A stretch of 64,000 nt of DNA from Sinotaia quadrata. Lineage: Eukaryota > Mollusca > Gastropoda > Architaenioglossa > Viviparidae. Positions 11,062 to 22,780 of this stretch are shown piece after piece; the stretch's first letter is position 1, and every line of letters starts with the position of its first letter. The stretch covers positions 2,852,001 to 2,916,000 of the forward strand of contig JALGAQ010000009.1 of assembly GCA_028829895.1 (NCBI GenBank). Direction: 5' to 3'. The translations under genes and the position numbers were made by a program. The notes below the pieces were generated by a model. The model was given only the letters and a program-made list of their open reading frames with translations. It was not told the origin of the DNA and ran no database searches.

Positions 11062-12315
11062 TGTGATTTAAATTCATTGTGAGAAACGCGGGCAGGATTC
11101 TAATTAATTAAGCTTTCGACATAGCAGGCACGACTCTTCTTTTCCCGCTGTTCAGAACAGTCTCGCCCGAAACGAACCTGGATCACTCGGTCTCCTTTGC
11201 GTGCGGCGGCTCTCTCCATACGGGCATAGACGGTTGTATGAACCGACCGAACTCCCCTGTCTGACTTGCGACTCTTCCTCTACAATTTTGCATTAGATCC
11301 ATGAAATGAACGTCCACTTCTCATCCTGGACCTTTCGTGGGCAAGCCTAACCCATCCTTTTTCTAGCATCATCGGAGTGTGTTTCAACGATCTTCTCTAC
11401 GGTCGCCATGGCGTCCCAGCTCTCCGGGACCGATTCCTCTCCTGCAACGTAATATAGCAATTACGCATCAAAATAGCTTGGCGTGACAATGATTCGGTAA
11501 TGTCATAATGTCTCTTGAAACCCTTTAGTTAGTCCTTTACAATCGCATTGGTGACCAATTGGTCCCTACCGTACGGATTTTCTAAAACCCATGCCACTGC
11601 GTAGCCCTGTGACGTAGTACGACCTTCAACCCCCGATATAGCTTCCCTCGCTTGGCCGACCAATAGTGGTTTCAGATATTGCAGTCTCGTGCCATCGTCG
11701 GTTACACATTGTTCGACAAAGTACTGGAACTGGTTGACGATTTTTCAGTACTTGCCCGGGTTCCCGTCGAAGGACTCCACCATTTCTAGTCGAGGCAAAC
11801 CTGCCATAAGCGCGGTCAGGTCAATCGTGGAGGAAGGGACCTTGCGACGATATATGGTGTACCGGTTTACGGGATCCAATTGGTCACTGATCCGAATCGT
11901 CTACCGGCGACGCGCTGAGCTAGGTTCTGCACCTCCGGAACAGAAATTTGCACGCATTATTGATTCTTCCTGCTCGATGCTCTTCAGTCGCGCTAAAAGC
12001 CGCCGTTTCTCTTCCTGTCGATCTACCACATTATGGACAATGAAATTCCCAGGTCATCGAATTTAGCGTCATTAACTTTGGGATAATTATAACTACTGAA
12101 ATCGGGATTATCGAATGGGTGGGGCTGTCTAATTGCGGGATGTGAACCAGGTATACCAACAGAAGAAGTCAAAACTGAGACTTGTCGGGTCTTCTGAATG
12201 AACCTTGGGTTCTCCATCAGGAAAGTCCAAGCGATCCAACGACATCGTTATGTCATCCGCGGGTTCGGCTCCAAAGTTCTTTCCTAAACCAAATTTTGGT
12301 GAAGTCATGACTTTG
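11062..12315 (-). pseudogene. BEL family-2 gag
   Basis: Starts at an ATG at about 12308, only about 12 nt after the LTR, with MTSPKFGLGKN; the same gag start is seen at 32970. The next segment has FIQKTRQVSVLTSSV (about 12200). The middle, in broken frames, reads ESFDGNPGKY, VNQFQYFVEQCV, LLVGQAREAISG and NAIVKD, matching BEL gag. Multiple frameshifts and stops from 12020 to 11062 rule out function. Confidence 0.8.
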
Positions 12316-12320
12316 AGAAT

Positions 12321-12714
12321 TGTAGAAAACGTTTAACCAGATAAAAGTTCCCTCTGCCAAGCAGGTATTTACAAACTGTGAGGTATGCGCCAAAGTGATA
12401 TCAAACAAGAACCAAGTTTCTCGAATGAAAGTTTATGCAATTCTATGAAATAAAAATAATAACCGCGCAAGAACACACACTCCGAAATCTTTTGTAAACT
12501 GGATTGCTTTCTTGTAACAGATACAACTACAAAGAGTTAATAAAAAACATTATTCGACAACGAGTAACTTGCGTCTCACGACAGTACTACTCACACACGC
12601 CGATTAACGACCAAGACAATTATGTAATGAAACAAGAGTGGGAGAACAGTTAATAACACAAGGACAAGTCATATGGGGGTAGGGGGTGTCGGCACTGGCT
12701 GCTGGGTATGCACA
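12321..12714 (-). repeat. BEL family-2 LTR (5' LTR)
   Basis: About 394 bp with TGTGCA..CTACA ends on the minus strand. It aligns with 20114-20522 in the same orientation (shared blocks include CAGGTATT, AAGAACCAAGT.TCTCGA and TATGCGATTCTA-like). Directly inside it lies ATTCTCAAAG, then the gag ATG. Confidence 0.82.
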
Positions 12715-13479
12715 GGAGAACTACGTTACACTGAACCTGCATCAAGAATCTCCATACAGCGCTATAAAGAAGGCACTCGAAATTCTTTGCAGGGAATCGC
12801 GCACATCCGTCAACTCTTCTAAGTTTTAGAGATGGGAGAGTAAAAGTCATATCATTTTCTTCACCACATTGAAGAACTAACCGGTTTTCCGCTATCACTT
12901 ATTCCTTCTTGCACACATTGTGGGTGGAAAATCTTCAAACTTCCTTTCAGCCTGCACACGTGCGTACATGGCACTGTTGTTCATCGATGACATGCAGAGA
13001 ACGACGCCCATCACGTGCCTCAGGACAGCGTGTATCCGCGCAATTTTAGGACAACTCAACGGCCCTCATCCCTCGAATTCTTATTTGGATGTTTAACAGC
13101 GGCAGTGGGACGACCTCGCATGCCGACTGTCAGTCCTCTCGGTCGGACAAGACGGTCGAGGGTCTTTTATTAGATACTACCACCGCGACAGCTCGCACTC
13201 GACCTATCGGCGGCGATCGCTTCACCGCGGGCAATATACGTAGGCACAGACCCCTCTCGCGCACTATATACTGGTATCGCCATTTGTTCGTCAATCAATT
13301 GAACAGATGTCTTTCTCCACGTACTTTTAAAAAGGATCAGGTAAGCTAGAATGTCAGCATTGAAATGCAAACTCACCTGCTGCCCACGCTTCAGCCAGTT
13401 GCTTAGACTATTTCCATGATCGAGGCACAGGTGTAGAATTTTGCTTAGTTTTTGTATCCGCGGTTAACAAACGTCACTT
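12715..13479. other. No recognisable feature
   Basis: I find no domain on either strand. A plus frame at 13089-13349 has no recognisable motif and may be the decayed upstream part of the gypsy fragment that follows. Confidence 0.45.
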
Positions 13480-14322
13480 ATCTTCGCGGCTATTCATACT
13501 TCAATAACCATCTATGGCAAACATTTGTTACCTTTAAATTTTGATTTGCATGTAGTTGTCCGTGGGTATTCATCAAAGCAGACATATCTCAGGCCACTCT
13601 CGTTATCGACTTTCTGCAGCGATACCGTCTCATCGTTGATACGGCACGACACTGTTTTTTAGGTTCGGAAATAAGGATCTACACTATATGTGAGTGACTA
13701 TTTAGACCGTTAGGTAACATCGTCATCGCCTAATCACGTGCCGCTGAGCCTTATTCTTCGATTTCTAGAAGTCTTTTTACTACCGAAGCGCTGCCGGCAG
13801 AAACGACAGACGTTAAACACCATATCGATACACACAACCCACAAGTTCTCGCGCGCCCAGTAAGTTAACTAGGGAAAAATTCTAATCGCACGCGCGGAGT
13901 TCGAATACATGTTAGACTAGGTATAATTGGACCATCGACAGCACATTGGCATCCGCGTTATGCATGGTGCCCTAGAAAGACACCTGGCTACTGGCGTCCA
14001 TGTGGTTATTATCTCGTACTGAACAACTTCACCTCACCCAACTGCTATCCGACACCGCACGTGCAAGATTTGACTTCGTCCCTCAGAGGTAAACGCAAAT
14101 TTAGTAAAATCGACCTCGTTCGCGCGTATAACCAAATAGCAATCCATCCAGAAGACATACCGAAGACAACAGTCATAAAGCCCTCCAGACTATTTGAATT
14201 ATAAAGCATGCCTCCGGTCTGTATAATGCAGCCCAGACTTTCCAACGCTTTGTGGAATAAGTCGGTCGTGGATTATATTTTGTTCTCATCTATTTAGATG
14301 ATATTCTCCTTGCAAATCGAAT
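13480..14322 (+). pseudogene. Ty3/gypsy pol fragment: protease end and RT
   Basis: Decayed plus-strand gypsy pol. Near 13480-13640 the frames read TIYGKHLLPLNFDL and DFLQRYRLIVDTARH-like, equivalent to the protease C-terminus at 56650-56800. From 13880 come FEYMLDLGIIGPSTAHWHP, YWRPCGYYLVLNNF, a YPTPHVQDLTSSLRGK block, [20 protein letters not shown] (motif A Asp) and finally FSSI*MIFSLQ (remains of the YLDD box, YLDDILLA in the neighbouring frame). Several frameshifts. It stops soon after motif C; no RNase H or integrase follows. Confidence 0.82.
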
Positions 14323-16545
14323 TACCGTTTACCACACGTTTACCGACAGGAAGGGAGTGCCCGGATTTTTTATTTTTAAATTTTCCCGGAAAAAAATGGG
14401 TATCATTCTTCATGATATCGTACGCTGTTCTCAATGGAGACATAACTGTCAAAAATTTTAACACCGGTTTTTGTTTGTTTTCATCACTTGGAGTGGGCTC
14501 CGGCGAGGTATAAACAAAGTGAATGGATCATCCCCGACAGGAAGTTGGTCACGCTTGGATGAGATATGGCACAGATATTATAACGGTAATGTACACTTGA
14601 AATTATTTGAGGTTTTGAATCATACTTCGGACAAATTCAGTTTCACTTATTTTTTAACCGATCAGAAATTTTACATTTATACTATGTAAAATGTATGCGT
14701 TGATAATTTCTGTTTGACACTGTTTGCTGAGACCTTGGTAAACGTTTTTAGATGACGTTTCATGACCTCAAAACGGAACATCCTCACAAGAAAATGAAAT
14801 TTATGCAAAATAAAGTAATACGGATAACGAAAATCAAAAACATAACTTCGAACGGGCCATAAAATCTAACCGAAACCTTAATCCTCCAATCCAGAACCGA
14901 ACACTGAATCTAACCCCAACCCTAACGATAAACCATAAGATAAACGCTAACATTAACCCTAGAACCCTAAAATATATAAGGATGAACATATTCCTGTCAG
15001 TATTACGCTGTTCGAACTGAATATGTAAATTTGAATACATAAATATAAGAAATATCAACCATAGTACTACACAAAAGCAGTGCGGATAAACAAAAAATAA
15101 TGTGTGAAATTATAAGAAATTTCTTTTAAATGGAAGAGCATATGATTTTATGCTGATTGATACCAAATTTGACCAAAAAAAATAAATCTAAGAGAAAACA
15201 ACTGAGTTACCCCGTGCGGACTGAAATGTGGCTGAGACGTTATCTGGATGTTAATCTTTTGCTTTCGGAAATACTTGTAACTAGGATAACGACATGGATT
15301 AATTTTATGGCACAAAAGCCTGTGAGCGATTTCAAGGTGACTCTCAAGATCAAGACCTAGAGAAACCTCGTTCCTGTTGGTAAACGTCGCCATCAAACTC
15401 ATCTTTTATAATAGTCTGACTTTCTTCATTATCGGAAATGACAGTGCTCTGTATAGTGAACGTGTTCGCCTTATATTACTGGTTGTGCAGATCTTGCGGT
15501 TTTCGCCCATTTTTTCAAGATATGGTCATTATCAGTTAGAACATTATCATGTTTGCCTCCAAAGATGGCTGTTTTGCGTCTCTTGAGTGAGTGTCTACAG
15601 CACATAATATGCTGTCTTGTTATTACCCAATTTTATATAGTCGTCAATTTACCAATATTTACGTTCAATCCACCACTTTTTCGCTGTTATCATATTTTTT
15701 GTAGCTGCACAAGCCAGGTTGTATTGCCTGCTTTTCCCTTCACTCATATGCTTTTGAGCTTTCATCCGACGTCGATTTTCACATGGGTGAAGAATTTTCG
15801 TGTTAATTCAAGTTTATTTGTTCCTACATGCGTGCCCAGTAACTCCTCCATTGTTAATCATGCATCGCGTTCAACTGAATCACAAGGTTGTCCATACCAG
15901 ATCGATCAGGTTAATTTCTAAATCTTCTGCCGATCTCAGCATAGAACATACGAGCGATTTTTGGATCCTTAAACTTTTCAAAGACAAGGTCTCTTATGGC
16001 AGTGATTGTTGTTAAGTTTCAGCCCGAAGTTCCCAGAAGAATGCCATGATTGCTGTCTAGGTCAGCACCAGAGGATGTCCTTGTCTTGACCGACGTTGAG
16101 GCTCGACATGGAACGGTAGCATGTGAATAAATAAAAATCAATTTGATGTGTATTTTCCATTCGGTGAGTGCCATGTTGGGGTTCTGCATAGCTCATGATG
16201 GTCTTAAGTGTTCGCCAGCGTCAAGTTGCCACCCTTTACAAGCAGAGGCAGCCTAATTCCGCGATTGTCTGTTTTTCCAAGACCGAATTCTGGCCTAGTG
16301 CTTATAAGAATCGCGTCCTACTTTTGCATTCTCATAATTTGAACAATAAGGATATTCTTTTTCGACGCATTGATCCTGATATTGCGGGTTTGCGAGGATT
16401 TATTTGTTTTATAGTAACTACTCACAAATTCTCATTGAGATAATTATGTCTTGGCATTTTTGACATACTTGCTGAATGGAGCTACAGACCATGGTTTCGA
16501 TGTTGTTAGACCTCATCAGTGTAGCATACGAATGTCTGGTCACAA
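14323..16545. other. AT-rich stretch, no gene found
   Basis: Many short frames but none with a recognisable domain. The only structure I note is a degenerate telomere-like patch at 14865-14995. Confidence 0.5.
14865..14995 (-). repeat. Degenerate telomere-like (TTAGGG-related) patch
   Basis: The minus strand has several interrupted TTAGGGTT and AGGGTTAATG-like units and the plus strand reads CCCCAACCCTAACG and TTAACCCTAGAACCCTAAA. It is not a clean tandem array, so it may be a decayed interstitial telomeric repeat or simple-sequence convergence. Confidence 0.35.
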
Positions 16546-16614
16546 ATTTGAACATGCGACCTCTTGAATGCGAGTCAGGTGATTAGCCCACTGGGCTACT
16601 CGGCCCCGGCTCAC
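16546..16614 (-). repeat. tRNA-like sequence (SINE head or tRNA pseudogene)
   Basis: The minus strand reads GCCGAGTAGCCCAGTGGGCT (A-box-like) and, 30-40 nt later, AGGTCGCATGTTCAAAT (degenerate B box). The spacing fits a tRNA-derived Pol III promoter. No full cloverleaf is evident. Confidence 0.45.
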
Positions 16615-17354
16615 TGGTCATTAATTACCCACTCAAACACAATTATCTCTCTGATTACTTGTGAGTAGCATTGATCCTTGTCATCGTGATCAATGGTAGG
16701 AGCATAGGCCTATATCGAAGATAGATAGCGAGGTCTATTTGCAATACTGATCGATGTAAATCTATTGGAAATTGAAGAATAACTGACTATGCAGTTTAGT
16801 GTTTCCTTTCTTACCTTGAAGCCCCAATTCGTGTTGGTGCTTCATTTTTGCATCCAGAAACATGATTTTCATGACCACCAAATTTCGCCAGCGTATTCCG
16901 CATACACGAAAACTTTCCGTCGATTTCGTTTTAGTGCAAGATCCAACTTGTGAACTCTTCAACACCCATAGAGTGTGAACATTCCATGTCCCCGTGATAA
17001 TTCCTTTCGATGGGAGGTTTATGGTATTGTTCTTCTCTACAAGATGATAGAACGAAGAAATGGTTTTCAAAGCATCAACGAACAAATAATCTTATCTATG
17101 ACCTTCCTATGAGCTTCAATTGGCTTGGTTGTGCCCATCCCCTCTAAGGCTCTCTCTTAGACACAGACGTTCAGGAATTGGGGAAAGAGTCTTTTGGTTA
17201 TAGCTGATATTTTCACAGAGCATTTGTTTAGTATGAGTGATAGTTCTTGTGCTGATGAAAAACGACAGCAGATGTAGGAAAGATTTGGCTACCTGAAAAT
17301 AACGCCTAACAATAAAATGATAGGCATACGCGATGAAAATTTTGACCATGAAGT

Positions 17355-17356
<2 letters not shown>
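16615..17356. other. No recognisable feature
   Basis: Only short uninformative frames on both strands. Nothing supports a gene. Confidence 0.45.
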
Positions 17357-17409
<53 letters not shown>

Positions 17410-17431
17410 TAATAATAATAATAATAATAAT
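17357..17431 (+). repeat. (TAA)n microsatellite
   Basis: About 25 TAA/ATA units with one interruption near 17410. Translation gives an artefactual poly-leucine/isoleucine frame. Confidence 0.97.
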
Positions 17432-17679
17432 CACAAACAGCATGAAACGACTGTGTAACTTTTGGAATTGGTACAGGTTAATGCACAAAGTGTGACAAAA
17501 CAAAGAATATCTACTTCTGCTCACTGAATTGGACTCCGCCAAGGGAGTACATGAAGTCCAGTGACACTGTTGTGTCTTGCGGCAACAGTTAAAATTACAG
17601 TCTGGAGTGTGTTCAGAGTCTTCTAACGAGAACCACACCCCAATTCAAGACTCTCGTATACGAGGAATGGCGCCTGTGA

Positions 17680-18226
17680 ATTCTTACAGGAATGGATTAT
17701 TCTCATACGGGTTATATATTGAAACCCCAATAAGAACAAATGAGATATTCGTTCAAGATAATATTGTGTACTGAAACAGACGGTTTCTAAAAACAATAAT
17801 AAATCACCAAAGTGCAAGCTTGAATTGTTCCGTCTTCTTGGGAATCTATAAGAAAGACAAAAAATGCTCCATAATAAGAATAGCAAAATTACTGATCTTT
17901 CAGGTTTCAAACAATATCAAGAAATCTTCACACCAAAGATGAATGTATCCTGACTTTCAGACGTAACGAATTTCACGCTTTTTAAGGTAACTGACCAGTT
18001 AAACAAAGAGTTAACATACAATATTAAGAATACACAAGAAAAGTAAAGCTTTGTACATGCAATAAAGCGGAAGAACAAAGGATTGAGAAACAATATTTGT
18101 AATATTGTAGAACACGCAGGTTCCTCCGATAACCCCAGCAAGGATTTTACACTACTCGATAAAGCCGAAAGCCTAAGCATTGCCCCGCATGCATAGTCCG
18201 AATTTTCTATTAACCATCGAAACTCA
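17680..18226 (-). repeat. BEL family-3 LTR (3' LTR)
   Basis: About 540 bp. It matches 24230-26098 (after removal of insertions) and 62514-63123 in the same orientation, with shared blocks such as GACGGTTTCTAAAAAC, CTGATCTTTCAGGT and TCAAACAATATCAAG. On the minus strand it is preceded by a purine-rich GAGGGGGGTGATGGG, a plausible polypurine tract, and starts TGAGTTTCG. The exact outer edge is uncertain by 10-20 bp. Confidence 0.82.
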
Positions 18227-18503
18227 CCCATCACCCCCCTCAACCCAGCTTATTTAATTCCTGCACCGCCTCTTCGATAATGGTACTAATTTACTCTTGC
18301 CACAATCTCGGAGGCGGGTCGCCTTAGTGTTCATGATGTGTTACCTAAGTTGGTACTAATCCATATGTTGCGGGGTTTTTGCCAGATTGCTCAGCGAACC
18401 TGTTACGTTCAGAACTTCTTCAATTGTAACTCCATAGATGTGCTCATAAATATGCAAGTACGCGTTCGATCAAATGAAAGGTTACTAATGTATGTACAAC
18501 TAT

Positions 18504-20113
18504 TTATTCAGTATCCTCAGTCACCATGATAACCTTACCACATATGCAAGGATGGTAGTTCTTTGATTCTATGTCTAAAACAACCCCTTCTAGAATGCAT
18601 AATTTGCAAATGTCTCTTCTTATCACTCTCTGTGCAGTTCGCACATTCAAATCTCGGATGACTACATCCGAGCAACTTCTAGTCTCCTCAATTACGCACA
18701 TTGGCCCATAAGTTTCGGCGTATATGCTCCTTTACCACCTCACATGTCTCGGACTTTAATATTTGGTTGCTTACTATGCCATCTTTGAAGCAATTATAAC
18801 GAAGCAAGATATTCCTTTCTCCAGCGTTTCCAAAAGGTCGCCGATATTGCGTTTACTCTTGTCCACCATGCGCAAGCAGTGCATTGGAAAATCGAATCGA
18901 TCCGTAAGTGCATGGTTTGTCCTCAATAATAACAACATGTTATGAGTGATCACCTGTAAGGAACGAAAATCCGAGTCAGTATTCACGGGAGCTAGAGGTC
19001 GGTTGGTTATTATCCTTTCTGCTTATCGAAAATGTTCTTAGGTTTTATCTGCTATGCATTGAGTTTCGATATTGCGTCCAACACATTCCTCACAGTATGT
19101 ATCATTCTCTCCCACAATCCACCCATGTGGCTAGCCTCAGATCGGTTAAGCTCCCATTGAATTTCTTTCTCTGAAGCAAAGTTACTCACTTTATCGTTAC
19201 CAGGGCGGTTAGACAGAATCGAAGCTCGGCAGCAGCTCCTTTAAAATTCCCTCCATTATCACAATGAGTAAATTACGGTTGTCCGCTTTGAGCGGTGAAC
19301 CTAATAAGAGGTTGGATAAAGAAATCAGTAGTTAGGTTATGGCACAGCTCTAGATGTATAGCGCTCCATAGTTATACAAGTGAAAATGCGCCCGTATCAT
19401 TTCGCTTCGCATCTTCACTATTTCGCATACAAGGGTTCAAAAAGTCAACTCTCGTCTCTGCGAAGGTCTAACTGTGTACTTGCGATCTACTGATTGGTAG
19501 GGGGGCATGATCTGTCTACAACGATGAGCATTTCTCCGCTTGTGATCGATGCAGTTCCCACCACCCTTCACACTGCCGTAACACCCCATATGATCTAATA
19601 TTTACTTCTTTGTGGTGGTTAGGACTTGGGTGGCACCCATGTCCTTCAGTTAGATGATAGTGTCTAATAATCAAATCGGTCACTAGGTGTCGGCCTGGCA
19701 GTATTATGGGATATTGTCTCGACCTGGGAGTAGTCTATTGTACACGTCCACTAGAACACAGCAAATCTCCAATTAAAATCTTCTGCTGTCTCCGCAGTTT
19801 ACTTGTTTTCGGAACAGTTTCTATCCTCTTGATGGAGTCTAGTTCCGCCAGCATATGTTTCCTTCTGCGTCATCTTTAATGTATCTTGACTGCCGCAATA
19901 TTTTTCGCTCAACGATAAACACCATAACTTCAGACTATTTCACGGTCACATGAGTATAATGTACTACTTAAAGCAACATAGTCACGCGATACTTTTCTAA
20001 AGTTTCGTTAACGAAGAATAGTATGACAGGATTAATGAATTCTCACTTGTCACATTAAATGTGCACCTGCTTTGTTCCTTTACCTCTAGTTCTGAAAAAT
20101 GCACCACTGGTGT
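18504..20113 (-). pseudogene. BEL family-3 integrase, main part
   Basis: The C-terminus at 18701-18504 reads RVIRRDICKLCILEGV, colinear with RRDIRKICLIEG and KRDVRHLCLLEGV of other copies. Further upstream (about 19650-19800) the minus strand has a TDLIIRHYHLTEGH block, the BEL H2C2 zinc-binding region, after KTSKLRRQQKILIGDLLC. Between these the sequence is strongly decayed and no intact DDE core can be assembled. The upstream end is interrupted by the family-2 LTR at 20114. Confidence 0.75.
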
Positions 20114-20522
20114 TGTAGAAAGTGTTTAAGCAGATAAACGATTCGTCTGCCAGGCAGGTATTGCAAGCCGTGAGATATGCGCGAAGAATCGATATCAATC
20201 AAGAACCAAGTATCTCGACTGTAATGGTTTATGCGATTCTAAGATAAAATGATAATAACTGTACAAATATACAAACCTCAAAGGTTTGAATACACCTCCG
20301 AGACCTCTGATACGTTAGATAGTTCTGATGACAGACAACTATAAAGGGTTAATAGAATACAAAACAGGACAGGATACTTGCCCAGGACAACACGTTCGCT
20401 TACGCCGGTAAACGAACAATACAAAGTGCAGTCAGACAAAGTGGTAGAACATAAAATAAACAAAAGGTCAAGTCAATATAGAGGGTAGGGGGGTAGCAGG
20501 ATGGGGAGTTGGGAGATGCACA
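20114..20522 (-). repeat. BEL family-2 LTR nested in family-3 integrase
   Basis: About 409 bp, related to 12321-12714 along its length and in the same orientation. Both flanks are family-3 pol, and no family-2 gag or pol adjoins it, so it is a solo LTR. No clear target duplication is visible (flanks GGTGT and AGGAA). Confidence 0.8.
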
Positions 20523-21060
20523 AGGAATTTCTTCACAGGTGTTGTTTCTATGATGTCCCGGACTCTCCATGTGCGCATAAAAATTCTGGGCCGTACAAAC
20601 AAACATCCCGTGTTCTCTGGAATTCACTGATGCCTCTTGATGTTATATCTGCCGGATAACTCGTACCGTTCACATGTTTCCATCGAGGAGGATCGCTTGC
20701 CTCGCTAATCCGAATCACCCGATTGGCGACGAAGGTTTTTTATCGCACAGCTTGATTACGTATGTAATACAAAACGATTGTGGAATCCGTCCAAAAGACG
20801 GGTATCGATAAAAAACACTTCCATTTCTTATTTAATGGTAAGGTACAGTTCACAGGCTACAACAGCGGAAATCAGCGCCATGCGTGGAATAGTAATAGTC
20901 TTGAGGGGGGCTACCTTGAATTCGCCATAATAATGATGCAGCTATACTTCTGATTCATTAAAGGCATTCTCATATATGCAACTGCAACATAACCCACCGT
21001 TAAAGAATCTGAGAAAATGTAAAGTTCGGCTCCTGCAGAATTTTTGTCGCACGTGCTCCC
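20523..21060 (-). pseudogene. BEL family-3 RNase H and integrase N-terminus
   Basis: The minus strand reads FVANRVIRISEASDPPRWKH, then a YPADITSRGISEF block colinear with NSADRISRGVTG at 60800 and with MNPADLASRGMTS of family 1. Further upstream (20860-21060) lie decayed RNase H blocks. The domain is broken by stops. Confidence 0.75.
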
Positions 21061-22360
21061 ATACCGTACTCGCCAGTTTCAACTTCTCCACGCTTTTGAT
21101 CCATCCTTTCCAAATGCGTTGATCGGCGCGATCGATATCAGCGTCTCAATCTATGTGCTTTCTACATAACTGCTGGAACAAATGCTTTGCTGGCAATAAA
21201 ACTGGGCCAACCCACTCTAATGGATCGTACACAGATGCTAATTGTGATAAAATTCTTCTTTTTGTTTGACAACTTTCAGTAAGGTCCACTACAAACTTGA
21301 AAGCGTCTTGATTCACATCCCACATTATTCCCAAGGTTCGCTCACATGCCATTTATCCTCGTCTATATTCTTTATCGTTTGGGCTAGCTCGTTTTCAGGA
21401 ATAGTTGGAATAAAATCTCGATCAGTAATCAACCATTTCGTTAATTGAAACCCACCCAAAGCAAATAAACAGCGGAGATCCTTGACTAGGAACTTGGCAT
21501 TTTCAGTATTGTCGACTGACATCGATCAATCATCCAACTGAGAACTCTTAGACACTGTTATTGAAGCGATTGGACTAAACGTTTATCTAAAGGTGTTTGC
21601 AGTCTGCTGAAGTCTATAATTTGCTCAAACGGGCGAGGATACCAAACCGAAAGGGAGCACGGTCAATCAGTGGTCTGATACTTTGAAATTGATGCTTCCA
21701 TGTGGCCACCACAGGAAACGCAACGCGTCTTACTCGCTTTCAGTTATGTTAACTTGCAAAAACATGTCCTCATTATCTGTAGCTAAGGCCACCGGTCCTT
21801 GACGAAAGCACAGAAGAATTCCAACTAAGTTATCTGTCAGATCTGGACCTTGCAATAAATGCTCATTGAAGGACGTACCTTTGTATTTCGAGGCCCAATC
21901 AAAACCACTCCAACTTTCCCAGGCTTTTTAGGATTAAACACCGCGTGATGCGGTAAATACCACCTAGGTCCGTCACTATCTGTAGCTTTTGCATGGGATA
22001 CCAGAACGATGAACTCACGGTCAATATTCCTTTGTATCGCAGCTACATACATTTCTTTAGAGGTTTCATCCTTGTTGAAACACCTCCGTAAAGTATCCAG
22101 ACTAGCTCTGGCAGTTGATCTGTTGTTCATCGGGACAGGACAATCCTTCCATGGTTACGATAGACTAAAGTGGTTGCCTACCGGTTAGATATTCGATCTA
22201 CGTTAGAACCGTGTGTACATCGTCCGGTGACATTGCCTTTCGATGCGTTACTAAGTCGATGTAATCATGATCGTATAACTTGCGAATATTTTCATTAAGT
22301 TCCTACACTTCCATACGGACCGCGAAAACATTTACATCCCTTACCCATGTCCCGTGTATG
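21061..22360 (-). pseudogene. BEL family-3 reverse transcriptase
   Basis: The N-terminal part at 22130-21837 has RQNIDREF-like [29 protein letters not shown] and [14 protein letters not shown]; the family norm is VVLD.A, so the leading Asp is altered. It continues with [15 protein letters not shown] (motif A), LPFGLVSSP, then DRCQSTILKMPSS where the YVDD box should be. ALGGFQLTKWLITDRDFIPT lies at 21460. The region after the palm at 21352-21146 reads LSQLASVYDPLEWVGPVLLP. Frameshifted throughout. Confidence 0.82.
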
Positions 22361-22780
22361 GGCCTCTCAACACGCACCCAGCGTCCCATCTGCATGAGGT
22401 TGCTTCCGATACCCTCGGCGCTGCTTGAAAACCCAATGTGTTTCAGGAGTATCAATTCCTATAAGGAGACCAAATTCTCGGTCCTCTGACTTTCTGAACT
22501 TTAGATCCGCCAAAGGTGCCAACTGTTGTAAATGTCGGTGATCAGGAAACTCCACTTGAGTATTCAATATTCGCCCCAAAGTGTGAGCTTCACTTATACA
22601 AACTGCTGGATGCCCGTCTGCATTCAATACTTCGATGCTAACGTGACCACCATTTGCAATTTTTAATGTCAACTCCATGGCACATCACTAAAGATCTGAT
22701 CCGCTATCCAATAAGGCATATGTTGTGGTTGAACCCAACGGTCTTTTAATTTTGACGGGAACGAAACCTAAGTACACAGA
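22361..22780 (-). pseudogene. BEL family-3 protease
   Basis: The active-site loop is TTYALLDSGSDL (canonical D-S-G) at about 22690-22720. After one frame change the domain continues with MELTLKIANGGHVSIEV and EFGLLIGIDTPETHWVFKQR, the counterpart of LIATDVPDAHIPL in family 1. The catalytic residues are intact but the frame is interrupted at about 22680. Confidence 0.83.

Larger units (their letters stand above)
9477..12714 (-). mobile_element. BEL/Pao family-2 copy, truncated in RT
   Basis: Minus-strand element with 5' LTR (12321-12714), gag, protease and the N-terminal half of RT. It stops abruptly at 9477 where the family-1 LTR begins, so RNase H, integrase and the 3' LTR are missing. Sequence differs clearly from family 1, with a different LTR and gag start. 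Confidence 0.87.

Noticed and set aside
11689..12066. Plus-strand frame of 125 codons
   Set aside because: It lies antisense to family-2 gag, whose motifs are recognised on the minus strand.
17354..17638. Frame with long isoleucine/leucine run
   Set aside because: It is translation of the (TAA)n microsatellite.
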